A stretch of 64,000 nucleotides of DNA, from assembly GCA_028386065.3 (NCBI GenBank), contig JAKUCV010001536.1, positions 174,217 through 238,216 of the forward strand. The letters run 5' to 3'. Source of the DNA: Turnera subulata. Lineage: Eukaryota > Streptophyta > Magnoliopsida > Malpighiales > Passifloraceae. Below the pieces are notes generated by a model, which did not search any database, had not been told where the DNA came from, and saw only the letters and a program-made list of their open reading frames with translations. The translations under genes and the position numbers were made by a program. Positions 1 through 12,113 of the stretch are shown piece by piece (within the stretch, counting starts at the first letter, position 1; each line of letters starts with the position of its first letter).

Positions 1-137
1 TTTCTCTTGCTTTATTATTCTCTTTGTTCTCTCTTCGTTGTGTTTGCGTGTGGTAGGCTTACAAGTTAAGGGACGATCTTGCTTGTGCCGCACGGTGAGA
101 GTGTGCATCCGCTGCGCCACACTCTTGGTCCGTGACA
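1..137 (+). repeat. 3' end of the 5' LTR
   Basis: Matches 2801-2939 nearly base for base and ends in CCGTGACA. The upstream part of this LTR is outside the window. Confidence 0.85.
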
Positions 138-139
138 AG

Positions 140-151
140 TGGTAGCGGAGC
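140..151 (+). other. Primer binding site (tRNA-iMet type)
   Basis: TGGTAGCGGAGC starts two bases after the LTR end. It agrees with the canonical plant initiator-methionine primer site TGGTATCAGAGC at 10 of 12 positions. Confidence 0.7.
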
Positions 152-279
152 TTGACTTGCTGTTGGTGCCTTTTGTTCGCTGTTGGTGCGATTTGGTGCT
201 GGTAGGTGTGCCAATTGTTTCGCGGGTGCAGATCTGGGCGTGCCTTTTGGTTCGCAGGTGCAGGTCTTGGCGCGCCTTT

Positions 280-445
280 TTGCTCGACTGGGTGCGCTTT
301 CTGGGTTCTGCTGGGCGCGCCTTTTTGCTCGACTGGGCGCGCCTTTTGGCTCGACCGGGCGCACTTTTTGGCGCGACTGGGCGCACTTTTTGGCTCGACT
401 GGGCGCACTTTTTGGCGCGACTGGGCGCACTTTTTGTGCGATTGG
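280..445. repeat. 22-bp tandem repeat inside the LTR element
   Basis: About seven copies of a 22-bp unit of the form GACTGGGCGCACTTTTTGGC(G/T)C. The last four are almost identical and the first ones diverged. Long open frames on both strands here are by-products of the repeat. Confidence 0.85.
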
Positions 446-1726
446 GCTGCAGCAAGGCGGGTTGGTACGGAATCTTTTTTATATAAATTCACACGCACTC
501 TTGAAGGTAATTTTGAGGCTTGGTTTTGTCTTGGAGTTGTTGAATCTTTTTGTTGCTGTTGGTCGACTTTTTCTGTGGTGTTGCCTTGTCGATATCTTTT
601 CTGTGGGCTGTCTTGGTGCGGGCTGGAGGCGGGAATTGCTTGCTGGATGCGTGCAGGTGCTGCTGGTTTTGGCGTGAGACGGGCAGACTTGGTGTGACAG
701 GAGGCAGGAATTGGTGCTGCGGGTTGCGCATCGACACTGGGCAGATTCAGTGCGGCTGGTTTGGGCAGGAACGAGGAGTGCGACTTCAAACAAAGGTACC
801 TGGTTCTTTTGCTTCAAGAGGGGAAGGAGAATCAAGTGGTTTTATTTGTTTTTCCTGGTTGACTTTTGTTGGTGCTTGGACAAAGTGCAATCTTGTTGTT
901 GCATTCTTTGCTGGCCGATTGGTGCATCTTATGGAGAGGTGTAGATTGGCTTGGTGTTTGGACAGCAAGTTTTGTGGAGCTTTGGAGCAGACAAAGGTGA
1001 CTAGGGTGGGCAGAGAAGGATTTGAAGCTTTTACTTGAGTTTTCTTGGTGTTTTTCTGTGGCTTGATCATACTTGGTTGCTGAAATTGTTTGCGCGACCG
1101 TGGTGTTTGTCGGGTGCTAGCTGATTACTGTGAGCGCTGGTGCGTTATTGGCGAGCTGATCAGGCGTGTTCTGGTGCGGTTGGGTGCTGGTGGTACACGC
1201 TGGACGATTGGTAGGCTGCTTGGCGTGGGCTGGTGCGCAGAATTGGCGGGGCTGCACACAATTGGCGCAGGTTGGGCGTGAAATTGCGTGGGACGGTACA
1301 CGGGTGCAAGGCAATTTTGGGAGCAACTGTTGTTGGTGTGGAGTCAAGACAGGTTCCAAGGAGAAACTTGGTGGGGTTTGGCTTCAGGAGAAGGACTAGA
1401 CTCAAGGGAACTTTCTTGGTGCTTGGAAACAAAGTGCACGGGTTGCTTAGCTTGGTTCTTGGTCGAATTGTGGAGACTCTTGGGAGTGCAATTGGAGAGA
1501 ACTTTGGACAGCAAGGAGTGTGGATACTTTGTGAGCATCTAGGAGGGGATTTTGCAAGGTCAGACTTGGTTGCTGGAGCAAAATTGCGCGGGGAGTCCTT
1601 GGTGAATTGCGGGTGTGGAGAGCTTCGTTCGAAGTTGCACTTGGCAAGCTTGGACGGGTTGCGTGGAAATTTTGTGGCATACAAGAAGGCTGTTGCGGAT
1701 TGACGCCGGACTGGAGAGTTGGTGTG

Positions 1727-2470
1727 ATGGATTTTACGGAGATCCTAGACACACACAAACGACGGTTGGCGGGTGCGAATGCGACTCATTCTATGGATGG
1801 TGGACATGGTGTTGGGACGTTCATTGGTGCTGGGTGCGGGTTTGCATGGCATGATGAGACGGACATTCATGGCTTATCCAGGATTGAGGGACCGATGAGG
1901 GAGCGAGGTATAGTTCTTTCACGGGCCGATTTCGGGACAGAGATCGGGTGCTCTTCATTCACAAGGGACTGTGATGGTTCGGGTGGTGGAGAGGGTTCCA
2001 GCGAGGAATGCACAACGGGCAGAGTTGGCATGAAGCTTGGGGTACGGTGTAGATTCTTACATCGGGTGCGCGGGTACGCGGACGGACACGTTCTCGGGGT
2101 AGAGACGGGTTCAGCGACGTTGCTTGGAGCCATAGGATTACATGGTGAGCGACGGGATACAAGTACAAGGACGTTGCTTGGAGTCATGGGATTACATGAT
2201 GAGCAGCGGGTTTCACTTGTTCAAGGTTGCGGGGATAGTAGCCGAAGTTCAAGTGGGCATGCAAGTGATTGGGAACCGGATATGGCTGGGTACGAGTCAT
2301 GGTATGATCAGGAGCATGGGTTTTGTTCGATGGTTCGTTGGCTTTGGCATTTCGAGGAGTGGAAGGATTTTCACAAAGCGAAGTGGAAGCGTGAACATCG
2401 GAAGCGACTATTCGAGGGTCGAGTAGCTGTGGTGCATCATCGGGTTGCAACGAGGGCGTTGCAAGATTAG
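1727..2470 (+). CDS. Open reading frame of unknown meaning in the LTR element
   Basis: The frame from the ATG at 1727 runs 247 codons to a TAG whose last bases touch the polypurine tract. It is open further upstream without an ATG. I recognise no gag or pol motif. The C-terminal part is rich in charged and tryptophan residues, and a 54-bp tandem duplication lies inside it. It may be a random frame in GC-rich, G/T-biased DNA or a relic of the 3' end of a polyprotein. I assign no function. Confidence 0.2.
   Translation: MDFTEILDTHKRRLAGANATHSMDGGHGVGTFIGAGCGFAWHDETDIHGLSRIEGPMRERGIVLSRADFGTEIGCSSFTRDCDGSGGGEGSSEECTTGRVGMKLGVRCRFLHRVRGYADGHVLGVETGSATLLGAIGLHGERRDTSTRTLLGVMGLHDEQRVSLVQGCGDSSRSSSGHASDWEPDMAGYESWYDQEHGFCSMVRWLWHFEEWKDFHKAKWKREHRKRLFEGRVAVVHHRVATRALQD
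2116..2223. repeat. Two-copy 54-bp tandem duplication
   Basis: GACGTTGCTTGGAG begins at 2116 and again at 2170. The copies differ at scattered positions and keep the reading frame, since 54 is a multiple of 3. Confidence 0.75.
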
Positions 2471-2481
2471 GTGGTGGAGAA
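2470..2481 (+). other. Polypurine tract
   Basis: GGTGGTGGAGAA immediately precedes the TG of the 3' LTR, where plus-strand DNA priming is expected. Confidence 0.6.
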
Positions 2482-2939
2482 TGTCACGACCCCGGAATCC
2501 TAGTGCGCATAGGAGTCCGGAATCCTAGTGTGCATAGGAGTTTGAGTTGGGTTGGGACACTACTTTGGTTGTTGGTAGGAATCCTATTGTGACTAGGAGT
2601 AGCTAACCTTGTTGTATTAGGATTGGGTTTGTGTGGGGGTTAAGTAAACCGAGTTTGTGTTGGACTAGGATTACTTAGCACTGTCAAACTAGGAGAGAGC
2701 CTTGCGGCACCTATATAAATAGGACGCGTGAGGGGGGGTTGTTGGGCGTGTATTATTGTTGATGGTTTATTAATAATAGTACCGAGTCTTCTCCCAATTA
2801 TTTCTTTTGCTTTATTATTCTCTTGGCTCTCTCTCTTCGTTGTGTTTGCGTGTGGTAGGCTTACAAGTTAAGGGACGATCTTGCTTGTGCCGCACGGTGA
2901 GAGTGTGCATCCGCTGCGCCACACTCTTGGTCCGTGACA
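2482..2939 (+). repeat. 3' LTR (458 bp) with promoter elements
   Basis: Bounded by TGTCACG and CGTGACA. A TATA box (TATATAA) lies at 2712-2718. Near the start, a 25-bp direct repeat at 2492-2541 (CCGGAATCCTAGTG...) is itself partly palindromic, with a more diverged copy near 2577, as is common for U3 enhancer repeats. Confidence 0.85.
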
Positions 2940-5900
2940 AAAAGGAAATGCCACTAAAAAGATTTACCAATTCGATCGGTAAACTAACTCATTAACATGT
3001 GGCCACAGGGTGATGGTGAAGATATCAAATCATTCAAGAGATTCTGGAAGGAAATGGAAATGTGAAGAAGTCAACACAAAAGAACGGTCAAGAACTGTGG
3101 GCGCCATCATTTTATGTGTAGAACAAAATGCCACACATGTCCTCCATGCACTCAAAAGATACCTTTGCTTTATTCTACTACCCAATTCGTCCAACTTCCA
3201 AATTGGGAAACCATAAATTCGTCCCTTTTTTTCTCACATCTCTTGCCCTTTTCGTGAAAAAAGAAAGAAATGGAGAGAAATGAGGGAGGGTTTTCTCTCT
3301 TGCCTTAAAACTCTGGGGACCTATTTTTCAGGATTTCTGTAGATATATAATAGCAGCAGATGTAACTAAAGTTAATTGATACCAAAAACGACACAAAAAA
3401 GGCATAAAAATTCATATTTATCTAGAGATAGTATCTTACCTAGTTTTTGGTATCATTGTAAGTTCGAACAAGTGGATTTGCAATTGGTAGCATGCAGTGA
3501 GATCTGCAAAAACTCTCCAAATAGTGAGTAACAGAGTTTCTTTGTCATCCTGGGTTATAGAATCACTTGTTACCATAATTCTACAATCACGTTGTACATG
3601 TAGTGGAATTGGATTTGGACGTTTCTAGAATACAAGTCCTGTTCAATAGATAAGAGAAGAATTACCAATATATATATATATATATAACCCAACGTAAAAT
3701 ATAGGGAAATCTCGTGCAGGAAATCTTTTTTTTTTTCTAAATAGGATTTCATAATTATCACCATACTAGTGCCTCTTCCAAGATACACCTTTTCTGAACA
3801 ATTATGCCTCCTCGGACTAATTTTAAACATGTATATTACTTTTTCAAAACACATTTATCTAAGTTATTACTGTTCAAAATAATTCAAATTTTTACTTTTG
3901 AAACATATCATACAACCAATATATTTGATAAAATTAAATCTTCTAAAAACAGACAGCACCATTCAATAAACTGGAAAGACTGGCGAAATTGTATAGTAAC
4001 AGCATAAAGGGCACAGCAACTAGCATTAACATTGATTAGATTCCTCCACCATCAGGACAAATCTTTCCAAAGATATAATTATATGGGATAAGTAAGATTT
4101 GATTTTATGCAAGTTATGACAATATAGTTGTATGCTAATATGATCACAGCAATTATATGTTGACTTTGTTATGTTCTTTTTATTTAAATATTTGTAATTT
4201 TTTTGAAATCTTAGAATTACCAACTCTAATATTTATCCAAGTGTATTTTATTTTATAATTAATGATATTTAAGTTTGGACAAAAAAAAAAATTTGATCTA
4301 AGTTGAGAGTTGAGACCGGCTACTAGCTAGGCTTAGTTACCATTTAGCAATCGCATGAAGAAAAATATTTTGGCCATTAATGAAAGCCTCGGCAAACACT
4401 AAACACAGAGCAAACAGAAAAAGTATAACTTAATCTACCTCACTACCTGGTACTTTCTGAATGAACGAAAAACTACGTACTTCAATATAATAACAGCATG
4501 TATCAGCCTAAAACACCAACGGTATCAAATGAGCTTGCCGCAGTTATCATTAACTAGAGAATTTTGGCCTTTTGCTTTTGTGGCGGCGTTTCCTAATGAC
4601 GTGTATCGTTGTTAATTGGATGTAATGGAATGTGATCAATGATATAACAAATTGTAAGTTTTTTCTTAAGCAATTTTTTTATATATATTTTTTTTGTGTT
4701 CCACCTTATATCACTCTTAATCTAATCATTTTTTGTTACTTGCAAGTTCCAACTTACTAAGTCCTAATGGACCCCTGATGCACCTTTTCTCTATTACTAA
4801 TAGTGGAAATCACTACTAACATAGTAATCTTTATCAGGAGGCAAAGCTAAATTAGGCGTTCGCCATGTACTATATTGTTGCCATTTTAATTAAGAGCCCT
4901 GGTCGCCCCTTTTCAGCATATAGCAAATAATTATGTTTGATTGAAACTATAATCTAGCTACTTCTTATATATTATGATAGAAAATGAAAGCTAGACACTG
5001 AAAAATAGAGTTCATGACCTAACAAATCTTAACAACGTCCATTATCCATTATTGTTTCTCCAATCACAAGATCTAAAAGGCTAAATATTTTGGATGGCAT
5101 AAGTATAAATTACTTCTAAGAATTGAGCTGAAGATTGATTTTTGTTTATTTACAAATCACACTTCCAAAAGCAAAACCTGGTAATATTGCCATGGCAAAT
5201 TATTTTTCAGCTCATGCTTACTAATTGCAACTATTGCTTATCCCAAGCAATCATGACGAAGTACTATTAATTTTTAATCGTAGAAATATGGTAATCGTTT
5301 GACTTTTGAGCATTAATTCCATACCGTTGACTCCATGACCAGCAAACTAGGATCTTTTGCCGCCTTCAGAAATCTGTAGTTTCTTTTTTTTCTTTCGAAT
5401 AATAACTATACACAGTTGGAAAGGACAATCATGGCCATAACACAGACATCCACAGAGACAAGGAACAAGGTATATAAGGAAATGTTTTGTTCAAGGGTAC
5501 GATATGATTTAGAGTTTAATCAGAAAAACTATATTGGACTATTCGAAAAAACTATATTACTCACCTCTCGATTATTAATTATTGATCTTACTCTCATATA
5601 AAATTATGAACTGTCGAATTAATTGATTTTTAAATGTGTATACTGTTCAATTATATCTTTAATTCTTTTTATATTTTTGTTTGGTACTTTTAATACATGT
5701 GCTAGATTAATCAAGTAAATCCTATAAACATTCGACTCTGCCATTGTAGTGAGGTTGGGCAAGTTGTAGGTAGAATGATATTGCCTAGCTATAAAATCAA
5801 AACATGTTACTTAATGACTTAAATCAATACATATATATACATATTATTTTCGTACGAGTTTTATGTCCAAGAAATATTTTCAAGGAAAAACAAAGATACA

Positions 5901-7481
5901 ACCCCATATCGTTCCCGCCGTCCCAAGTAAGGATTTCCAGAAAAGTCTAATAATATAAGATATGACGAGCACAGTAACGGCTATAAGGCAGAACAAAATT
6001 TGTTTCGCCATCCTAATGTACAAACAAACAAGTTCAATTTCAATCACTTTCATATCACCAGAGCAATTAAGTAACCCCCCAGGTCATGTTTTTGTTCTCT
6101 AGCAAACAAGTTGGTGGCTAGGCTATGGTATGACTATAACCCCGTCATAAGTTTCCGCCCCCTGATGCAGGATTGTCTTTATGGAGGAGAAATAGCTTAA
6201 CGATCGAACACTTATGGGCACCAAAATGGGAGAAGAACGGATAGGCTTTGGAGACAATAATATGATGATGATATGTCCATACAAGATATATGATTTCATT
6301 TTAATGTTTCTTTTATTTTACACCGTCAAAGAAAGCCAGCAGAAAGAAAGAGACAAAACAAAAGTACACATATTAGATCAGATTGGATTCTACATGAAAA
6401 GAAAAGATGGGAAGAAAAATTAAAGTGGGTTTTGGAAGAGAGCATTCAAGAACTTATCGGATAAAGCATTTACCGCCATAACTCTACCCATGTCTCCTTC
6501 TCTCTCTGGTCTATCTATCTCTCTAAGTATGAATGCGGTGCGTATTATCTGATATTTATGCACTGAAAAGAAGACTGGCAAGCACAACCCTAGCCACGTT
6601 CTCCACTGCCATACGCTTTATCATCCAGATCAAGAATCCAAAAGCAAACCAAAGAAAGCTTTACTAATAAGTAAGTACTTACTACTAGCAGGCGATGAGA
6701 AATCCAATCAATCAGTAACAGAGCATTATCTTTTTACTCACTAGTGGGTGTGGCCTGTGGGTGCAGCTCTAGCTCCTGCAAGCAGCAGCAGGCAGCAGCA
6801 GGTGTAGCAGTGAAACAGTGAGCAGAAAGAAAAGCAGAAACACACCTCACCCTCTCTGCAAGCTACCAGATTTCTTCAGTCCCAAACTTCAAAGCAAATC
6901 CCACACCATAAAAACCCATTAAAGCCTTTCCATTCCCACACTTTAAAGAGAGATAATAGACTACTGACTTTGACATGAATGACACATCAACAGTCACGCA
7001 CTACTCTTCATTACTCTTCATATAATACCACCACCCCTCCCTGCTCTTCTGTCCATACACTTCCCTTTCACTTCCCGGTTTCCCATATTTGATGCAACCA
7101 AAGAAAAAAAGAAAGAAATGTCGCCAAATTCTCCTTTAAACTTTCTTTTTAATTACCACATCCATTAGAAAACAAATACTAATAATGAAAATGTAATTCT
7201 TGTATTAGATAAGAAAAAAAACATAAAGAGAAACTACATGACCAAGAAAAAAAAAAAAAGAGAAACTACACTGTTAATTCTCCCTTGTTCCAATATCTCC
7301 AGTCCACTACCACATAACATTAAACTAATAATTAACATACAAAAAAAATAAGTTTCAAGAAAAGTGAATAGTGATGTGAAAAAAGAAGCATACACCTACG
7401 AGTCAAAAGAAGTAAAAAAAAGATCCGTCTAAAAATTCACATTGATCAACTTTAACCTCTTCTCGGTGCTCCTTTGTTTTT
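2940..7481. other. AT-rich intergenic region downstream of the AHL gene
   Basis: No convincing gene. The longest frames (3010-3216, 5416-5601, 6214-6423) are short, AT-biased and without recognisable motifs. A (TA)n microsatellite lies at 3667-3686. CAG-rich sequence around 6780-6810 and CT-rich tracts near 6490-6520 are low-complexity. The 3' UTR of the AHL gene probably occupies the last few hundred bases. Confidence 0.6.
3667..3686. repeat. (TA)n microsatellite
   Basis: About ten uninterrupted TA units in AT-rich spacer. Confidence 0.9.
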
Positions 7482-8372
7482 TCAATAAGGCGGTGGCGGT
7501 GGCGGCCTGGCGGTGGGTGCCCAAATAACATCCGAGTTCGGCAAATGGCAGCTGTACATACCCATCCCACCGCCACAGGAGTCTCCACCACCACCTCCAC
7601 CGCCGCCAGCCGTGTGGCCGCTGTCTCCACCTGCACCGGACCCCGCAGGCGACTGCCCTTCTCCCCCTCCCGACCCAGAATTCCTACCTTCCTCCTCCCC
7701 TGGTAACCGGTGATAACTGGGGTTGTTGAACGACGCTGCCACAACATACACCGTACCTGCAGCAACCAAGCTACCCGCCACTATCCCTCCCACGATCTGC
7801 CCCTGCGGTCCGGCAAGCGATATCGTGAACGTGTTGGGCACCGGATACGACGGCGTTTGCGGGAGGAACGTGGCGGAGATCGACAGGATATCGAACCTAC
7901 CGTGGAAGGTTATGGTGGCGCCGGGGGTAGTGGAGGGCTGGCGCAGAGTGACGTTGGCGACGGTGCCGGAGCCAGTGAGGACGCATATTCCGATGCTCTT
8001 GCGGCGGCAGAAGCGGGATATGGCCTCCACGATGTCGTTCCCTCCGGGGACCTCGAGAATGTAAGGGCTCATGGTGGGCTCCGGGTCGCGAGTAATGATG
8101 ACGGGCGGCTTGGGTTTGTTCTTGGAGCCCGGAGGCCTGCCTCGCGGGCGGCGGACTACCTCTATGGTGGCGCCGTCGGTCCCGCCACTGCTGAGGGGCT
8201 CGGTTGGCTTGTGTTTGTGGGTGGTGGGTGTAGTTGTGGTGGCGGAGGGTGGAGTGGGGGCAGCTGCGGCGGCGGCACCAGTGCTGTGGGTGTCGTCGTC
8301 TTCAGGGGAGAGGGGGAAGTGTTGGGAGAAAGGGAGGTGGTGCGGCTGCTGATGATGGTGGTGCTGGTGGTG

Positions 8373-8405
<33 letters not shown>

Positions 8406-8498
8406 GTGGAGTTTGGAGAACATGCTAGTGGTGTGGGTGGGTGTAGTTTCATGCTTTTGTTGTTGTTGTTGATGGTCTACATAATCTCCACCTTTCAT
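7482..8498 (-). CDS. AT-hook motif nuclear-localized (AHL) protein, AHL17/28-like
   Basis: Intronless 338-residue protein. Residues 117-132 form one AT-hook (core RGRP followed by PGSKNKPKPP), which inserts into the minor groove of AT-rich DNA. Residues about 142-262 form a PPC/DUF296 domain with the GRFDILSISATF core. Known plant AHLs with one AT-hook and one PPC domain trimerise, bind matrix-attachment-like AT-rich DNA in the nucleus and recruit chromatin modifiers to control growth and flowering. The N terminus carries Gln, His-Pro (31-41) and His-rich runs. The C terminus carries Ser/Gly-rich stretches and ends with VIWAPTARPP and more prolines, a tail I associate with the AHL17/AHL28 branch (from memory). 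The ATG at 8498 is the first in frame and gives the usual family N terminus. The lack of introns fits clade-A AHLs. Confident of the family, less so of the subtype. Confidence 0.95.
8370..8410. repeat. 6-bp coding microsatellite in AHL
   Basis: Tandem GAGGGT units on the plus strand encode the alternating His-Pro run on the minus strand. Its length is probably polymorphic. Confidence 0.8.
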
Positions 8499-9200
8499 GG
8501 TTTTTGGTTTGGGCTTTTTTTTTTGGGGGGGTGTATATGGATGTAGTTAAACTAAACTAAGCTATGCTTGTGGAATGGAATATGATTGGTTGGATATGTG
8601 TGTGGGGAATGGATGATTTGATGCTATGCTGTGGGGTGCTTGGATGAATAAAATATGAAAACAACAGTAGTATATGGAGAGGATTTAGAGGGAGGGGAGA
8701 GTGGAAGAAGAGAGATATGGGGAAGGAAAAAAAAATAGCAGGGGGGTGAAATAAGTTGGTGTTTGATTTATTATTATAGTAGTGAAGAGGAGAAGGCAGA
8801 GGAGGATATGAGAAGATTGAGGGGGGTGGTGTTGGGTTATGGAGAGAGAGAGGAGAGGTGGGTGAGCTTGGAAACTAAGTAAAGACTAATGGCGCCGCTG
8901 GTTGTGGGAGGTAAAAGTAGGGTCCACTAAAAATATGACACACACGCATGAGACAAGAGAGAGAGAGAAAGAAAGGAGAGGAGGGGGATGTTTTGTGTCA
9001 AAAGGGGAGGGAATGGGGTTGGGGTTGGGGTTTTGTTTTAGCTCAATAAACCCTACACAAAATGGTACATACATGATACATACATGGAATCATTTCAATG
9101 TTCTTGTTTTCTTTTGTATACTAATAATAATTTAAAAGAAAAAAAGAAAGAGGAAGAAGGAGAAGAGTAGAAGACAGGTGGGAAGGGCCTTTTGGAGCCT
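8499..9200 (-). promoter_or_regulatory. AHL leader and proximal upstream region
   Basis: Strongly purine-rich on the plus strand at about 8690-8990, hence CT-rich in the AHL transcription direction, as in many plant 5' UTRs and core promoters. No clear TATA box could be fixed. GA repeats lie at about 8953-8975. Confidence 0.4.
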
Positions 9201-11936
9201 CCCCGACCGAGTGGATTGACAGGGACTCCTTGATGTTTCCATCTTTTGGGTTATGGGGGCTTGATCTTTTATGTATCTACCTAGCAGCTACTACAGTTCT
9301 TATAATTAGTATGCCTTTCTTTTCTTTTCTTTTCTTTTCTTTTTTTCGTTGTACCCTCTCTCTATCTGATCTCTATTCCTTTCCTATCTTTCCTTTCCTA
9401 TCATCATTATGGGCTCCCCCTCTCTCAAGTCTCTGTTTCTATTGCATTGCCACAGTTTTCTGAAAGAGTACAAATGGGTCTAGGCTGGCTTGTCTAATTT
9501 GGGTTATGTTCGTTCAAACTCTCCGGCTTACAGACTTTGACTAACTCCCTCTGATCTGTGTGTTCCGTTTCTGGGATCTCGCCTTTCTGGACCCTCGATT
9601 GATCAGACAGATCAAGTTGAAGGTCTTAATCATATTTGCTTAGGAAATATCATCTTGATTTATCTACTACTTAGGACACCCGAATCGGGTTTGATCTGAT
9701 TTTGACTATTAAGAAAGATGAATAGTTTCAGCGTGCCTCCGTGCATGTATTCCTATTACTATATACGTCTCATTTTTCACATTATTAATGCCACGACTCT
9801 CCCCTATTTTTAATTGCCTTAAACAACGACTTGTTTAACTAGTAGACTAACGATTTAAGGTTGCATCTGATAAGTACACTCCGTACTCTTATATCAAACG
9901 TGCATTGTTTGCTTTGCCTCAAATTTTCGTCAAAAAAAAAAAAAATTAGAGCGGCAAAAATAATATATATGCATGCCAAAGTTAACTTGCGTAATTATAT
10001 TTATATCGGTTAGTAATTTCATCGTATGCGATGTCATATTGTCATGTAACGAATTTTATCATATACTCCTTGTAATACTTAGATTTTCTGATTTCGAATG
10101 CCAAATTCTAATTATTTATTGACGTTATAATATATAACTACAATAATCTCATCCAAAACCATAAACTAGAAATTATGGAAATTAAATTATACACTTAAAA
10201 GGAGAAGAAGGAAAACTCTTTAGGGTTTTGCATTAGAAATGTTTATGGCATATACTAGTTTTATCTAGCTATCAGTTTAGCTAGTCCAATACTTGGAGTT
10301 AGGTGGGTTAATTAAAAGATAAAATTCTCCTAATATTAATTTCTTTCGGTCACAATTAAAATTTGAGTAAGGATGACACGTCAGAAATCAGAAATGGTCC
10401 AAATTTATTAGCATAAAAAAAATAAAATTTGAGTTTTTGGTACGTAACCAAGTGCCAAATCACTTGAATCAACTGTGTGGATAAATTTAAGTTTGAAGAT
10501 GTGATCATAGTAGGTAACGCTATGATTCCAAATATACACCATCTTATGGACACTAATTAACGACTAGTATTTGTGTCTCCTGTACGGACGCATATATACA
10601 CAGATATGAAGAAAATACATATATAAATAATATTGGCATATACACATACATCTTACTAGGTATATATCTCATACACAGATATATGTGCGTGTTTGTGGAT
10701 GTGGTAGGGTGTCTGCACCATCTATGCAATGCTCCTAAACAACTTTTTTATCTAGAATTACTGTTTCAAAAAGAAAAGGAGAAAGAGAATACAGAAATTA
10801 AATAAAATAAAGAAGAAAAGAAGTATGACTGTGGTTTATAAAGACAAAAGCTACAGGGATGAAGCATCTAAGTAAAAACTAAAAAACTTTGAGGGGGGTA
10901 TCCGGAAAAGAAAGTTTCACCAATGAAAAAGAAGCGTAACAACAAAAAAATAACAAAAGTTAGTCTAAACAAACATGTTTCCCAAATGTTTCTCTCAGGA
11001 GCTTTGGCTTGTTAGAAACACAATAGATCATTGTCTTGCATTGGATAGTAAAATGATGATAAAGCGCAGATGAAAAGCAGGGCGCATATATTTGCGCAAA
11101 TCCTTTTCTAGTTACCAAGATCCATGCAAAATGAAGTGTATGAGGGGTAGTATACATATAGACTAATACTTAAGTTGCAAGAACAGGAGTATTTGGAGCA
11201 TAACTACCAAATTTGGCATTTGAACAATGGAAAGGCACATCAAGGGAACAAGACCTTAACCAACAAAAGCTGAAAGTGATGAGATCCTGCACGAGCAAGA
11301 AAACTTAGGTGCCCTGAACATTTCAGTTCCACAGGTGAATAGAGACTTGGATGCGACGTTAAGTAAAGGCAATGAACCAATCATGGGCTCCATTTGGGTG
11401 TTGCTACTGCCCTATTCCTGTGGTAGTATGTAGGAAATCAAATTCGTCTAACTATCTTCTCTTATGGTTAACTAAAGTTGATTCCAGTTAAGCAGGAGAT
11501 TAATTGGAGGTATCTAAACTTGAGCTCCTTGCATACCAAGTGGGCATCGCTATTTGGTACAGATGTCCTTAATTACTATACTGCATGCATATTTCCATGA
11601 ACTGGATCGCCTCTTTTATGATCAGGGTGTAAATATAATTTTCTCTACACGTTTTTTTTCAATGCATAATTTGTTCACGCAACGACGCAATTGTGTAGAT
11701 TCAGCCGAACAATTTTCAAGTCTTTCTAGCTAAGAAAGTATCCGAAATCTATGCTGGTGCTGCATATGTTGACCTGGCTTTAGTCTATGCTAAGTCATTG
11801 TGAAGACCTTGTCAAAGTTCTTTTGGGTCCTAATATCATCATTTCGTTTCACGAAATTAGGGCATTACATTATGCTTTGTTTGATTCTGTACTTTTTAAC
11901 CAATGCAACAGTAACCTGTGCAAGTGTATTAGGAAG
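9200..11936. other. Intergenic region
   Basis: No gene recognised. It contains a (CTTTT)n microsatellite at about 9318-9345. A run of A preceded by TTTTCGTC at about 9924-9944 resembles a retroposon tail, but no attached element body is visible. Confidence 0.55.
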
Positions 11937-12113
11937 GGTTAAATGCATTTAATCCCCCAGACCTTTTGGTCAAACACAAAAAAAACCACTCCACAAAAAT
12001 AAGCCGGTATTTAACCACCTCACTTATATTATTTTGTCATTTAAACACCAGGGTTTGGGTCAATTCGGGTTTGTAGGGTTTTTTTTTTTTGGTATTGAAG
12101 GAAAGAAAACACA

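Larger units (their letters stand above)
1..2939 (+). mobile_element. Non-autonomous LTR retroelement (LARD/TRIM-like), 5' LTR truncated by the window
   Basis: The first 137 bases recur at 2801-2939 with only a few substitutions and a 2-bp indel, so they are the ends of two LTRs. The 3' LTR starts TGTCACG and ends CGTGACA, a 7-bp terminal inverted repeat. A tRNA-iMet-like primer binding site follows the 5' LTR at 140-151, and a purine-rich tract precedes the 3' LTR at 2470-2481. The 2.34-kb interior encodes no recognisable gag, protease, reverse transcriptase, RNase H or integrase, so the element must be mobilised in trans. The interior is G/T-rich on the plus strand and holds minisatellite-like repeats. 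The 5' target duplication lies outside the window. Bases after the 3' LTR are AAAAG. Confidence 0.85.

Noticed and set aside
59..455. Two long minus-strand frames with repeated Ala-Pro-Ser-Arg-Ala-Lys units
   Set aside because: They overlap the 22-bp minisatellite of a non-coding LTR element in several frames at once, and the protein repeats only mirror the DNA repeat.
7710..8546. 278-codon plus-strand frame opposite the AHL gene
   Set aside because: It is antisense to a well-supported AHL coding sequence. Its Gly/Val-rich product has no domain and follows from the AHL codon composition.
9924..9944. TTTTCGTC plus A run as a LINE or SINE tail
   Set aside because: No element body or target duplication could be recognised upstream.
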